A stretch of 36,196 nucleotides of DNA from assembly GCA_000992305.1 (NCBI GenBank), contig LBTY01000002.1:101490-137685 (forward strand). The letters are read 5' to 3'. Both the position numbers and the translations under genes were made by a program. Position 1 is the stretch's first letter. The number at the start of each line of letters is the position of its first letter. The notes beneath the pieces were generated by a model. The model did not search any database and was not told the DNA's origin. It saw nothing but the letters and a program-made list of their open reading frames with translations. Origin of the DNA: a candidate division TM6 bacterium GW2011_GWF2_38_10. GTDB taxonomy: Bacteria; Babelota; Babeliae; Babelales; RVW-14. Shown piece after piece: positions 1 through 8,380 of the stretch.

Positions 1-68
1 AAAGAGAAAGACTTTTATATCCTTATTTGAATATGTAGATTTTAATGAACTTATTAGAAGGGATTATT

Positions 69-554
69 ATGATCAAAAATAAAACACTTGAAATTGTTGA
101 TATCGACGTCAAGCTTCTTATTGATAAGTTGACAACGGCATTTGCTGACGAGTGGATGGCTGCGTATCAATATTGGCTTGGGGCAAAGCTTGCACGTGGT
201 CCATTGCGTTCAGAAATCGCAGCAGAGTTAATGGTTCACTATGAAGAAGAAATTTCACATGCAACCCTGCTTGCCGATCGTATTTTGCAGCTTGGTGGAG
301 ACTTGCGCATGTTCCCGCATGATTGGAAACGTTTTGGTAGCTGCGACTATGATGCTATCACCAATGTACAAATGTTGTCGGTTTTGCAAGAAAACCTAAA
401 AGGCGAACAATGCGCCATTGCTTTTTATAATGATTTGCTCAAAATGGTCCAGGGTAAAGATTTTGCAACTCAAGCTATCATTATGAAGATTCTTTCTGAC
501 GAAATTGAACACGAACAGGATATAATTCAATTTCTTGAAGATATTTCAGCGTAA
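69..554 (+). CDS. Ferritin-like / Dps-like di-iron protein
   Basis: Predicted four-helix ferritin-like protein of 161 residues that probably binds or oxidises iron in the cytoplasm. The ligand pattern is visible: Glu28 (in DEW), the ExxH pair Glu61/His64, Glu113, and a second ExxH pair Glu145/His148. This is the arrangement of the ferritin/bacterioferritin/DpsA superfamily, and the length fits. I chose the ATG at 69 over the in-frame ATG at 45 because AGAAGGG (56-62) sits six bases upstream, while 45 has no ribosome binding site. It may work with the Fe-S genes about 3 kb away, but that is inference. A rubrerythrin-type or other ferritin-like role is possible; fold confidence is good, exact subfamily is not. 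Confidence 0.8.
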   Translation: MIKNKTLEIVDIDVKLLIDKLTTAFADEWMAAYQYWLGAKLARGPLRSEIAAELMVHYEEEISHATLLADRILQLGGDLRMFPHDWKRFGSCDYDAITNVQMLSVLQENLKGEQCAIAFYNDLLKMVQGKDFATQAIIMKILSDEIEHEQDIIQFLEDISA

Positions 555-563
555 AGCCCTTAT

Positions 564-664
564 GTCCCGCCCCCAAGGATGACACACTACACCGCGTTTG
601 TCATTCTCGGCTTTAGCCGTCAGGCTTCTTGACCGAGAATCCATCTTAAGTATTTTAAGGGCAA
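564..664. repeat. Dispersed palindromic intergenic repeat, copy 1
   Basis: About 100 bp between the ferritin-like gene and the next gene. Its reverse complement lines up with 21475-21600: both carry the blocks GTGTGTCATCCTTGGGGGCG, GGATTCTCGGTCAAGA and ATACTTAAGA in the same order. It also contains its own inverted pair (TCATTCTCGG at 601-610 against CCGAGAATCC at 633-642). It looks like a REP-like non-coding repeat; no ORF is shared between the copies. Confidence 0.7.
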
Positions 665-721
665 TATTATTATATTAGAGTCTCATTAATCAATACCTAT
701 TGATTTTTGGGTCAGAAATGC

Positions 722-743
722 AAGGGGTACAAACGTACCCCTT
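722..743 (+). terminator. Perfect 9-bp hairpin, possible terminator or leader structure
   Basis: AAGGGGTAC and GTACCCCTT form a perfect nine-base stem around a four-base loop, followed by the T-rich TATTATGTTT. It lies 27 bases before the start of the next gene, so it could end transcription from upstream or act as a leader structure. The T-tract is imperfect. Confidence 0.35.
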
Positions 744-769
744 TATTATGTTTATACAAGAAGGATTTT

Positions 770-1510
770 ATGAACCTTAGGCTTTTTAATGTACGAGTTA
801 TTGTGTGTGGGTTGTTTTTGTGCGGCGCGGTGGGCTTGACTGTGGCCCAAGAGGTGAAAAAAGAGCATGATAACCAAGATCTGTGGATAGTTTTTGATAT
901 CCACAATGCGGCGGCTCGCACTGAATTATGCTCTGCGATTAAAAAGTTTATGCGTTATGAGAGCCCTTCATTTGTGTCATTTGATGAAGAATCATTGGTA
1001 TTAACACTCAATGCACATAAAATAGCGAGCACTTCGGATACTTTACATTTTTTGGGGCAATCAAAATTTGTTATTTTTTTAATATGGTTTTTTTTGGAGT
1101 GTTTTTGGATTTCAATTTTTCTTAATCCTGATATACCATGTAAAATTGACTCTGATTGGGTGGTTGGTACATTGATATCGCAGGCAATTATTGTGGGGAT
1201 TGTAGGTCTTTTGGTAAGGGCGTATTTTGATGGAAAGAAAATAGTACCGTATATTACCTTGTCTGAGCAAGGCATTAAGGTTAACACACATTTTTTTGCA
1301 TGGGGCGAAATAGCACATGTTTTAATCTACAACCACAAACTAAAAAGGAATGGTAGCACCTATAACTGGTATAAGCTTGCGATTGTTAATGATTTGGAGC
1401 AACAATTGTTGACAATCACAGAAGATTACAGTGAGTTGCCATTTGATTTGACGGCCATAAAGTGCTTGATTGAAAAATATCGCAATTATGTTGCAAAAAA
1501 GTCTGCATAA
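770..1510 (+). CDS. Hypothetical inner-membrane protein with C-terminal PH-like region
   Basis: 246-residue protein, family not recognised. The N-terminus (residues 1-27) looks like a signal peptide or first membrane anchor. Two clear hydrophobic segments follow at about 99-119 and 131-151. The C-terminal part from about 158 (ITLSEQGIKV ... FAWGEIAHVLI) resembles the strand pattern of bacterial PH-like domains attached to membrane segments; this is a weak resemblance. The start at 770 is chosen because AGAAGGA is six to seven bases upstream; an in-frame ATG at 707 would add an implausible charged stretch before the signal-like segment. It converges with pepA, with terminator-like hairpins between them. 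Confidence 0.6.
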   Translation: MNLRLFNVRVIVCGLFLCGAVGLTVAQEVKKEHDNQDLWIVFDIHNAAARTELCSAIKKFMRYESPSFVSFDEESLVLTLNAHKIASTSDTLHFLGQSKFVIFLIWFFLECFWISIFLNPDIPCKIDSDWVVGTLISQAIIVGIVGLLVRAYFDGKKIVPYITLSEQGIKVNTHFFAWGEIAHVLIYNHKLKRNGSTYNWYKLAIVNDLEQQLLTITEDYSELPFDLTAIKCLIEKYRNYVAKKSA

Positions 1511-1560
1511 ACCTATAAATATTTCACAGTGAAGAAATGTAAGGATTGTGAATAAAATTA

Positions 1561-1588
1561 TTGACTAATATAAAATTAATATTATACT
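1561..1588 (+). promoter_or_regulatory. Sigma70-like promoter with no gene downstream
   Basis: TTGACT (1561-1566) and TATACT (1583-1588) are separated by 16 bases. On this strand nothing coding follows: the next gene (pepA) faces the other way. The promoter could drive a short RNA ending at the hairpins at 1651-1735. AT-rich DNA often makes chance promoters. Confidence 0.4.
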
Positions 1589-1594
1589 GAAAGT

Positions 1595-1693
1595 ATGAAA
1601 TTAAGATTTTAAAAGTTTTTCGTAACCCTTCCCTATTTATCTTATCTGCAGGTGGTAAAAGGCGAGATCCCTCGCCTTAACTACCAATTTTTT
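1595..1693 (+). ncRNA. Candidate small RNA of about 100 nt
   Basis: Inferred only from layout: a promoter-like pair at 1561-1588, about 55 unstructured AT-rich bases, then a long GC-containing hairpin followed by seven T residues. No SRP, 6S, tmRNA or RNase P signature was seen (for example the SRP GGAA-loop region is absent). It could equally be the 3' end of the preceding membrane-protein mRNA. Confidence 0.25.
1651..1692 (+). terminator. Rho-independent terminator
   Basis: AAGGCGAG (1659-1666) pairs perfectly with CTCGCCTT (1671-1678) around a four-base loop. The stem extends across a symmetric AA/AA internal loop to GGTGG/CTACC. The run AATTTTTTT follows at once. It would end the upstream membrane-protein transcript or the candidate small RNA. 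Confidence 0.65.
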
Positions 1694-1701
1694 TGTTATA
1701 A

Positions 1702-1735
1702 ACCCCCAGGTTAAGGCCTCGGGGTATTATTATTT
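1702..1735. terminator. Second hairpin between convergent genes
   Basis: ACCCC-AGG (1702-1710) pairs with CCT-GGGGT (1717-1725) with one C-C mismatch, followed on the plus strand by ATTATTATTTTTA. It sits right after the pepA stop on the other strand, so it may work in both directions. Confidence 0.45.
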
Positions 1736-3262
1736 TTAGGCATTAAAACTTAAGATGAATTCTGTCATTAATCTAATCCCAGCGCCGGTTGCACCTTTGC
1801 CGAGGTAATTGATACCTGGTACTTCATGGGCTGTTCCTGCGATATCAAGGTGTGCCCAGCGAGCTTTTTCTACAAAATTTGAAAGAAAGTGTGATGCTGT
1901 AACGGTTCCTGCAAGATAGGCGCTTGATCCTGTATTGGCAATGTCTGCAACGTCTGATTTGATGGCCGCCTTAAAATCATCGTCCATAGGGAGACGCCAT
2001 ACTTTATCCCCCGTTAAAAGCCCAAGGGAGTGCAATTGGGTGGCAAGTTCATCATCGGGGGTCATGAGTCCCGTGTAAAAGTGCCCAAGGCTATAGGCGC
2101 AGGCTCCGGTGAGGGTGGCGATATCGATAATAATATCAGGGTTATAGTATTTTTCTGCATAACAGAGTGCATCAGCGAGAATGAGGCGACCTTCTGCGTC
2201 GGTACTGCGAATTACCGCTGTTTTTCCATTCATAAAGGTTACAATATCATCCTGGCGAGCTGCTTTGCCGCTGGGCATATTTTCGGCGATTGGGGCTATG
2301 GCTATAACATGCACATTGGGTTTTAGAGCTCCAATGATGTTCATGGTTGCAATAACGGCGCCGGCTCCCGACATGTCAAATTTCATGCCATCCATATGCT
2401 GCGAAGGTTTTAAGCTTACGCCTCCTGTGTCAAACGTAATGCCTTTTCCTACAAGGCAAATAGTTGGGGCATTGGTTTTTTGAGGTTTGTATTCAAGAAT
2501 AACAATACAACCTTCCTTTTCTGATCCTTCATCAACGGCACAAAAGCCTCCCATACCAAGGTCTTGGGCATTTTGGCGATTGAGGGCTGTGTAGGAAAGA
2601 TTGTGTGCTTCGGCAATTTTTTTTGCTTGCGCTGCCACTTCCAGCGGGGTCATAATATTGCCGGGAAGGTCGTCCATTTCGCGGGCAAGGGATGTGGCGT
2701 TACCGATAACAATTCCTTTCTCAAAAGCTTTATTAAGATCTTGGTCTGAGGTGTCAAAAGCAAATAAGAGCGTGCCATTCCAGCGTTTATTTTTTTTATC
2801 GTTTAAAAAGGTGCTGAATTCATAGTCAGACATAATGGCGGCAATACTCATTTGTTTGATGAGTTCGTTTTCTTCAACACCAAAAATGCTTGCACAAGGG
2901 AATGATACAACTGCTGTTGGGATGGTACGTTTTTTTAGAATATTAATTGCAGAACAAAGTCCACGGCGTAATTGTTCGCGGATGGCATGGCGATTTTTTG
3001 TTGTTGAAGTATCACCAAGCCCAACCAAAATATATTGAACAGGCTTGCCGTTATAAAGTGCGCTGATAGTAATGCATTGATCTTTATCACCTTTAAATTG
3101 AGCATCTTTGCAGGTGTCAAGAATTGAAGGTGTTGCATGAGTGTTGATGGTGTTAAAAAGTTCCTTATCGGCTGTGCCTGATAAGGTGCTGCTTACAAAA
3201 AAAATGTATGCGTCTACTGCATTATCCCAAAAAGGTTTTGGGGCAGGTTTGCATGAGATCAT
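1736..3262 (-). CDS. pepA: Leucyl aminopeptidase (M17 family)
   Basis: Cytosolic metallo-aminopeptidase that removes N-terminal residues from peptides; 508 residues, the usual family length. The C-terminal catalytic domain shows all expected metal and active-site residues: Lys273 and Asp278 in KGITFDTGG, Lys285, Asp296 in MKFDMSG, and the signature STDAEGRL (353-360) with Asp355, Glu357 and Arg359. The first position of the signature is Ser instead of the common Asn. The N-terminal domain (about 1-165) is the variable M17 macro-like domain. The start is backed by AAAGGAT a few bases upstream on the minus strand. For an organism with limited biosynthesis, peptide salvage is a sensible role; that is inference. 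Confidence 0.95.
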   Translation of the reverse strand: MISCKPAPKPFWDNAVDAYIFFVSSTLSGTADKELFNTINTHATPSILDTCKDAQFKGDKDQCITISALYNGKPVQYILVGLGDTSTTKNRHAIREQLRRGLCSAINILKKRTIPTAVVSFPCASIFGVEENELIKQMSIAAIMSDYEFSTFLNDKKNKRWNGTLLFAFDTSDQDLNKAFEKGIVIGNATSLAREMDDLPGNIMTPLEVAAQAKKIAEAHNLSYTALNRQNAQDLGMGGFCAVDEGSEKEGCIVILEYKPQKTNAPTICLVGKGITFDTGGVSLKPSQHMDGMKFDMSGAGAVIATMNIIGALKPNVHVIAIAPIAENMPSGKAARQDDIVTFMNGKTAVIRSTDAEGRLILADALCYAEKYYNPDIIIDIATLTGACAYSLGHFYTGLMTPDDELATQLHSLGLLTGDKVWRLPMDDDFKAAIKSDVADIANTGSSAYLAGTVTASHFLSNFVEKARWAHLDIAGTAHEVPGINYLGKGATGAGIRLMTEFILSFNA

Positions 3263-3300
3263 TATAATCCTTTCTGTGCATGAGTGAGTTTTTACGTTTG

Positions 3301-3687
3301 TTAAGTATTTTTTTTAATGCGCTGTTGCGCAAGCCCTTCTTGAAGTACTTGCAGGCTCAAAAGAGCACATTTTGTTCTTGTTGGGCCAAGTTTTATTCCA
3401 ACAAGCGCAAAAATATCATCTTTTGTTAGGTTCATAACTTCATCAACTGTTTTACCGATACAGTGGTTGGTGAGCATCGAAGCGGCTGCTTGGCTGATAA
3501 CGCAACCTGATCCTGAAAATCCAAGATCAGTAATGACATTGTTGGTTATAATGCCTTGAATCTGTACCTTATCTCCGCAAGATGGGTTATCCAGGTTGCT
3601 TTCAAATGATGGGTTAGCAATTGCTTTTTTGTTGCGAGGGTATTTAAAATGTTCAAGTAATTCTTCTTGATAAAGGGTATTATTCAT
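3301..3687 (-). CDS. sufU: Fe-S cluster assembly scaffold, SufU/IscU-like
   Basis: 128-residue scaffold or sulfur-transfer protein that works with the adjacent cysteine desulfurase. The three conserved cysteines are in place: Cys37 in NPSCGD with Asp39, Cys62 in SGSGCVISQAAASM, and Cys107 in RTKCALLSLQ. The start at 3687 forms an ATGA overlap with the sufS stop, so the two genes are translationally coupled; a longer in-frame start at 3735 would lie inside sufS and has no support. The pairing with a SufS-type desulfurase favours the name SufU over IscU. No SufB, SufC or SufD is in the window. Confidence 0.9.
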   Translation of the reverse strand: MNNTLYQEELLEHFKYPRNKKAIANPSFESNLDNPSCGDKVQIQGIITNNVITDLGFSGSGCVISQAAASMLTNHCIGKTVDEVMNLTKDDIFALVGIKLGPTRTKCALLSLQVLQEGLAQQRIKKNT

Positions 3688-4934
3688 GATTTTAATCGTT
3701 GTAATAAGGTTATTCCGGTGTCGATTGCTGTACAAAGTGCTACAACATCGTCTATAGTGTTGTATATTCCAAAGCTTATTCGTGTGACCGATTCAAGGCC
3801 AAGAGTGTTGATGAGTGGTTGGGCACACAAATGTCCTGCGCGCACGGCAATGCCCTGTGTTCCTAAAAAACTTGCAAGGTCATGGGCATGAACATTATTA
3901 ACGGAAAAGCTAACAAGATGTTGATCATGAGCGTTATGGTGTGCTTGGCCAAGAATGGTTATGGTATCATTTTGGTTAAGATAGTGTATGAGTAGCGTTG
4001 TTAAGTTTTGTTCATGGAGTGCAAGATCGGGCACGGTAAGGTGTGGTTGCAAAAAATCAATGGCGGCACCCAATCCGATGGCGCTTGCAATCGGGGGGGT
4101 TCCGGCTTCAAATTTATGTGGCGCAGGAGCCCAGGTTGCATGATGATACGAAACAGCATGTACCATTCCGCCGCCTTTTTGGTATGGGGGGATATGGCTG
4201 TGTAATGCTTCTTTAATATACAAAACACCGATTCCGGTGGGGCCGTACATTTTATGGCCAGAAAAAACTAAAAAATCGGCATTAAGTTTTTGTACGTTAA
4301 TTGATTGATGCGATACGCGTTGTGCTGAATCCAATAAAACGTGAGCACCGCATTGGTGGGCTTGGGCAATAAAATCTGCAAGGTAGCTTTCTGACTGCCA
4401 AATGGATCCAATAACGTTAGATTCATGTGTAATAGCAACAAGTTTTACGCGTGAAGAAAGTTTTTCTAGAGGGTCAACAAACATATACGTAACAGGGTCA
4501 ACGGTAATAAAATCAAGAATTGCCCCCGTTTCGTGTGCAAGTTGTTGCCAGGGCAGAAGGTTTGCATGATGTTCGGCTTGTGAGAGAAGAATAATATCAC
4601 CTTTTTTTATATGTTGCTTACCCCAGGTTTGGGCGACAAAATTGATCCCATGAGTGGTTCCGCTCGTAAAAATGATCTCCTCATTTTTTTTGGCATGAAT
4701 AAACTGGGCAACTTTTTGGCGAGCTTGTTCATACAAAACGGTAGCTCCTTCGCCAAGATCATAAAGCCCGCGGTGAATGTTGGCATTTTGGTGCGTGTAA
4801 AAGTTGATAATGCTGTCGAGTACCGATTGTGGTTTGTGGGTTGTTGCTGCGTTATCGACGTAGATGGGTTTGGGATGTGTCGATGCGCCCGCGTTAAAAA
4901 AGGGAAATAATTTTTTAATAGTGGCTGAATTCAT
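3684..4934 (-). CDS. sufS: Cysteine desulfurase, SufS type
   Basis: PLP-dependent enzyme that takes sulfur from cysteine for Fe-S cluster building; 416 residues, normal length. Seen in the sequence: VDNAATTHKP near the N-terminus, His123 in EHHAN, Asp202 in LLDSAQ, PLP Lys228 in FSGHKMYGPTGIG, and the sulfur-accepting Cys370 in RAGHLCAQPL. The short RAGHxC loop is the class II (SufS/CsdA) form. AAGGAT stands five bases before the ATG at 4934; a second ATG four bases upstream is out of frame. It is the first gene of a two-gene operon with sufU and is divergent from the secreted protein at 5041. Confidence 0.95.
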   Translation of the reverse strand: MNSATIKKLFPFFNAGASTHPKPIYVDNAATTHKPQSVLDSIINFYTHQNANIHRGLYDLGEGATVLYEQARQKVAQFIHAKKNEEIIFTSGTTHGINFVAQTWGKQHIKKGDIILLSQAEHHANLLPWQQLAHETGAILDFITVDPVTYMFVDPLEKLSSRVKLVAITHESNVIGSIWQSESYLADFIAQAHQCGAHVLLDSAQRVSHQSINVQKLNADFLVFSGHKMYGPTGIGVLYIKEALHSHIPPYQKGGGMVHAVSYHHATWAPAPHKFEAGTPPIASAIGLGAAIDFLQPHLTVPDLALHEQNLTTLLIHYLNQNDTITILGQAHHNAHDQHLVSFSVNNVHAHDLASFLGTQGIAVRAGHLCAQPLINTLGLESVTRISFGIYNTIDDVVALCTAIDTGITLLQRLKS

Positions 4935-4957
4935 TCATATCCTTGCAAAAAAAAATG

Positions 4958-5000
4958 TACTTTAGGTACCTTAGTTTAAAGTAAAAAGAAACGAGTGCAA
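4958..5000 (-). promoter_or_regulatory. Candidate sufS promoter with overlapping inverted repeat
   Basis: On the minus strand TTGCAC (5000-4995) and TAAACT (4978-4973) lie 16 bases apart, ahead of sufS. An inverted repeat, TACTTTA (4958-4964) and TAAAGTA (4977-4983), overlaps the -10 element and could be a repressor site between the divergent genes. Which regulator would bind is unknown. Confidence 0.35.
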
Positions 5001-5040
5001 AGGGGATTAAAAAAAATTACGTGGACGAAAGGGGCTTTTT

Positions 5041-5808
5041 ATGAAACTACGTCTATTTTCTCAGGTTATTGTTATGATGGGGGTGTTGGGCGGTGTTCAT
5101 TCTGAGGGGCTTGCATCTCCCGTTGATCAGCCGCTTGATTGTTCGTGTCGTCGCATGAATGTCTCTGAATGGTATCATAAAGATGGGCATGATGGGGTTG
5201 TTGCTATTTTATCGGGCCTTGCGCATATTCCTGGGATTTGTTTAACGGATAGCCAAAACAAAATATGGGTGCATTTTTTTGCACTTGTTGATCTTATCCT
5301 TTCTAGTTCCAAAGTAGCCCAGGAAGTGAGTGGGCACCCAGAAGGCTCGTTGGCAAAATGCATGGTGTATGATATGCCCAAATCTTTTTTTACACTTTTG
5401 GGGACTATGTACGATGTGATGAGGTTAACGGGTAAAGTTCCTGATTATGTCGCGATGGATGATGCAGCGCCTACGGTAAAACTTAAATTTTTTAAAATCG
5501 CTCAATTATTTCAATTAGCACTTGAAATAGGATTGCGCATGGTAAGCTTGTTTGAACAGTCTCATAATACAATTATCGGCGAAAAATTTGCTGAAGCTGC
5601 TGATTGGGTTGAGATTTGGCGATTGTTATCGCGGTTTGCCTATCTCGCTGATGTTGATGAAACGGCACAGGATCGGATTATTGTTTTCAAAAAAATGATA
5701 GCACATTTTTTTGGTAATTGTTCTGAGGCCTTTTCTAAAAAAGTGGCGTTGTTTCCTTTTGAAGAGCATGACTTACAAGAAAAAAGAGCGCAATGTTCTT
5801 GCCATTAG
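5041..5808 (+). CDS. Secreted protein of unknown function
   Basis: 255 residues, not recognised. Residues 1-25 look like a signal peptide (MKLRLF, hydrophobic run, then SEGLAS). A C-x-C pair at 34/36 and another at the very C-terminus (252/254) suggest disulfides or metal binding outside the cytoplasm. The middle is predicted mostly helical, with hydrophobic stretches near 70-90 and 155-175 that look amphipathic rather than clear membrane spans. AAAGGGG precedes the start by six bases. It shares an upstream region with sufS on the opposite strand. Confidence 0.65.
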   Translation: MKLRLFSQVIVMMGVLGGVHSEGLASPVDQPLDCSCRRMNVSEWYHKDGHDGVVAILSGLAHIPGICLTDSQNKIWVHFFALVDLILSSSKVAQEVSGHPEGSLAKCMVYDMPKSFFTLLGTMYDVMRLTGKVPDYVAMDDAAPTVKLKFFKIAQLFQLALEIGLRMVSLFEQSHNTIIGEKFAEAADWVEIWRLLSRFAYLADVDETAQDRIIVFKKMIAHFFGNCSEAFSKKVALFPFEEHDLQEKRAQCSCH

Positions 5809-6185
5809 CAAAGTCTTATTTTTTGCGTTAGACTATCCTGACCCTGAATATATAACTGTCCGAAGTGGTTTTTGAATGATGATTCGATTTTTTTGAAATA
5901 CGCAACAATTCCCATTTGTCATCCCGGACTCCGATCCGGGATCCAGGAAATCATACGAGCTTTAAGGTGTTAAGGTGTGGTAAGGCTTTACCTAAAGGTC
6001 GTTTTGGATAAAATTTAAGATGGATCCCGGCTCGGTGGCCGGGATGACAAGGAGGGGCTATTTAATAAAAAATATGAATAGACTTTTTTGAAAAAATAAT
6101 TTGCTTATGGCACTTACCGATAGTTTTAATTGTATGCAGGGGTTTGAAAAAATGATGGTACGATATAACCGATTATTGTTAATGG
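5809..6185. other. Intergenic region with palindromic repeat
   Basis: 377 bases without a gene. The main content is the paired palindromic repeat at 5916-6050. The flanks are AT-rich; no RNA gene or convincing promoter was recognised. A weak pair TTGAAA/TATAAC near 6149-6174 has too short a spacer to be called. Confidence 0.5.
5916..6050. repeat. REP-like palindromic element with long terminal inverted arms
   Basis: The 30-base arm at 5916-5945 (TTGTCATCCCGG ... CGGGATCCA) is nearly the reverse complement of 6021-6050. Each arm is itself palindromic around CCGG. Partial copies of the same arm occur at 21529-21553, 29325-29354 and 30821-30844, two of them touching coding sequence. Confidence 0.8.
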
Positions 6186-7742
6186 ATGAAGTTACTTATG
6201 AGTATGCACGAGCAAGCAAACAAAATTAAAAAGGTGTTAATAGTTAACCGCTCAGAGGTTGCATTGCGTATTCAGGCAACCTGTAAAGCGCTTGGCATGA
6301 GTATTGTTGCGGTATATGCGCCCCAAGATGCGGCGAGCCTTTATGTTGCGCAGGCTGATGAAGCATATGCGCTTTCTGGTCATGGGTTTGCCGCATATTT
6401 GCGACAAGATGATATTATTGAAATTGCCAAAAAAGCTTCGGTGGATGCTATTCATCCGGGGTATGGATTTTTATCGGAAAATGCCGATTTTGCCGAGAAA
6501 GTTATAGCTGCTGGGTTTATCTGGGTGGGGCCTTCTCCTGAGGCTATTCGTGCCATGGGCGATAAAATTAAAGCTCGCATGATTGCTCAGGCGGCTGGGG
6601 TTCCGGTGATTCCTGGTGATTTTGTTGCGCTTGATCAAGATGGTCATCTTGAGCAGGGGCTTGCAATTGCAAAGCGCATTGGATTTCCGGTGATTATTAA
6701 GGATCCGCTTGCTGGAGGTGGCAAAGCAATGCGTCGGGTTGATGGGCCTTGTTTGTTTGCAGATGCGTGGCGCGCGGTGGTTTCTGAGGCGGGGCGCTTA
6801 ACCTCAAGTCGAGAACTTTTAATCGAAAAATATCTTGATGGTGGGCGGCACATTGAAATTCAAGTTGCTGGCGATGGTACGGATGCTCTCCATTTTTTTG
6901 AGCGAGAATGTTCGGTGCAGCGGCGGCATCAAAAAATTGTAGAGGAAGCTCCGTGCTGTTTTGTTGATCGATCAGTTTTGCAAGAAATGGCTCATATTTC
7001 GGTGCAGCTTGCCAAAGCTGTTGCTTACGCCAGTTTGGGCACAGTCGAATTTATGGTGACCGCGGATGGGGCTTTTTATTTTTTGGAGATGAACACGCGA
7101 TTACAGGTTGAGCATTCGGTGACCGAAATGACTACGGGGGTTGACTTGGTGGCGCTTCAGTTTTTGATAGCGCAAGGCTGTGGGCTTGGGTATGAACAAG
7201 CTGCTATTCGCCAGACTGGTCATGCCATTGAATGTCGAGTTTATGCTGAAGATCCTTTTGCCAATTTTGCACCATCTACTGGTCAGCTTACGCATGTTTT
7301 TTTTGCACATGCGCCATGGATTAGGGTTGATCATGATTTGTGCGTTGGCGGGCAGGTGAGTCCATTATTTGATCCCATGATTGCAAAAATTACAGTTTTT
7401 GGTGCGAATCGAACGTTGGCGATTGGAGCCATGGTTCATGCGTTGCAATCATCGGTGATTGGCGGTATTACAACAAATATGTTGTTTTTAAAGCGTCTTG
7501 TGCAAGCACCATTTTTTGTGCAAGGAATGATTACAACTCAAACATTACAAAACAAGGATATTCTTTCTATGCTTACTCAGCCGGAACTCTTAGCCCCACA
7601 GGATCAGCTTGCGGCGTTGCTTGCGGTGATGCTTGTGCAAGAGCGCCAGCAACCAGAAGTGTCTGCTGCGGCTGCAATTAAAGAACAGGTTGAACCAGCT
7701 AGACAACAATCATCATGGTGGAGGTTGCAACAATGGAAATAA
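6186..7742 (+). CDS. accC: Biotin carboxylase subunit of a biotin-dependent carboxylase
   Basis: ATP-grasp enzyme that carboxylates biotin on its partner subunit; 518 residues, about 65 longer than a typical AccC and closer to the N-terminal half of propionyl/methylcrotonyl-CoA carboxylase alpha. Seen: KKVLIVNRSEVALRI (16-29), HPGYGFLSEN (90-99), glycine loop GGGKAMRR (177-184), ERECSVQRRHQK (239-250), EMNTRLQVEH (301-310) and ECRVYAEDP (349-357). The loop is preceded by DPL where AAA is usual. Starts at 6186, 6198 or 6204 are all possible; none has a strong ribosome binding site. The gene overlaps the biotin-carrier gene by ten bases. No carboxyltransferase gene is in the window, so the substrate cannot be told. 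Confidence 0.9.
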   Translation: MKLLMSMHEQANKIKKVLIVNRSEVALRIQATCKALGMSIVAVYAPQDAASLYVAQADEAYALSGHGFAAYLRQDDIIEIAKKASVDAIHPGYGFLSENADFAEKVIAAGFIWVGPSPEAIRAMGDKIKARMIAQAAGVPVIPGDFVALDQDGHLEQGLAIAKRIGFPVIIKDPLAGGGKAMRRVDGPCLFADAWRAVVSEAGRLTSSRELLIEKYLDGGRHIEIQVAGDGTDALHFFERECSVQRRHQKIVEEAPCCFVDRSVLQEMAHISVQLAKAVAYASLGTVEFMVTADGAFYFLEMNTRLQVEHSVTEMTTGVDLVALQFLIAQGCGLGYEQAAIRQTGHAIECRVYAEDPFANFAPSTGQLTHVFFAHAPWIRVDHDLCVGGQVSPLFDPMIAKITVFGANRTLAIGAMVHALQSSVIGGITTNMLFLKRLVQAPFFVQGMITTQTLQNKDILSMLTQPELLAPQDQLAALLAVMLVQERQQPEVSAAAAIKEQVEPARQQSSWWRLQQWK

Positions 7743-8365
7743 TACATGCAATAATCAATGGCATTAAGCATTCGTGTGAAGTATCGCCTGAAAGTACAAC
7801 AAAAAGTATCGTGCGCGCAGAGTCACTTACTGGTGGAGCATCGCATACGGTTGAGTTTGTACAAGGGACGTTGCATCGCGGGGCTGGGCATGGTGATTGT
7901 GCGGCGAGCACAGTTTCATTTTTTTTAGATGGTAAGCGTATTGCGGCCCATGTGTACGAAAAAGTGCTGCAAGGAACTACAACGTATTATGTTTGGATCC
8001 ATGGTGTTTGTAGCGTTTTTGAAATAACACATGCTGGAACCAAGCGCTGCGCGGGCGGTGCGCCGCTAAGCGTTTTTAATAATCCTGTTGATGCTATTAT
8101 TCCAGCACGGCAAGCGTGCGGATCGGTTCAAGATTTTGGCGAGGATGATCGATCGGTTATGCGGTCTCCTTTGGCTGGGCTGGTTGTGAAAATATGTGTT
8201 AAGCCCGGCCAGCGTGTTTTTAAAAATGATCCACTTTTTGTTGTAGAATCAATGAAAATGGAGAATGAAATTAACGCTTCTTTTGATGCAGTTATAAAAA
8301 CTATTTCAATTAATGAAGGAAATTTGGTACAACCAAATGAAGTAGTAATTATGTTTGAAAAGTGA
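7733..8365 (+). CDS. Biotin carrier (BT + BCCP) subunit
   Basis: 210-residue partner of the biotin carboxylase. The C-terminal domain (about 140-210) is a classic biotinyl domain: SPLAGLVVKICVKPGQ, then ESMKMEN with the biotin-accepting Lys175, 35 residues from the C-terminus as the family rule predicts. The N-terminal part (1-125) matches in layout the linker domain that follows the biotin carboxylase in propionyl-CoA carboxylase alpha chains. The two genes together thus look like one alpha chain split in two. The start at 7733 is favoured over 7715 by GGTGGAGG about eight bases upstream. Confidence 0.85.
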   Translation: MEIIHAIINGIKHSCEVSPESTTKSIVRAESLTGGASHTVEFVQGTLHRGAGHGDCAASTVSFFLDGKRIAAHVYEKVLQGTTTYYVWIHGVCSVFEITHAGTKRCAGGAPLSVFNNPVDAIIPARQACGSVQDFGEDDRSVMRSPLAGLVVKICVKPGQRVFKNDPLFVVESMKMENEINASFDAVIKTISINEGNLVQPNEVVIMFEK

Positions 8366-8380
8366 GAGGAGGGTTTTGCC

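Noticed and set aside
1595..1693. SRP (4.5S) RNA
   Set aside because: Size fits, but the conserved GGAA tetraloop and the GGAAGCAGCC-type motif are missing.
1736..3262. Several long plus-strand ORFs over pepA
   Set aside because: Shadows of the well-supported aminopeptidase gene.
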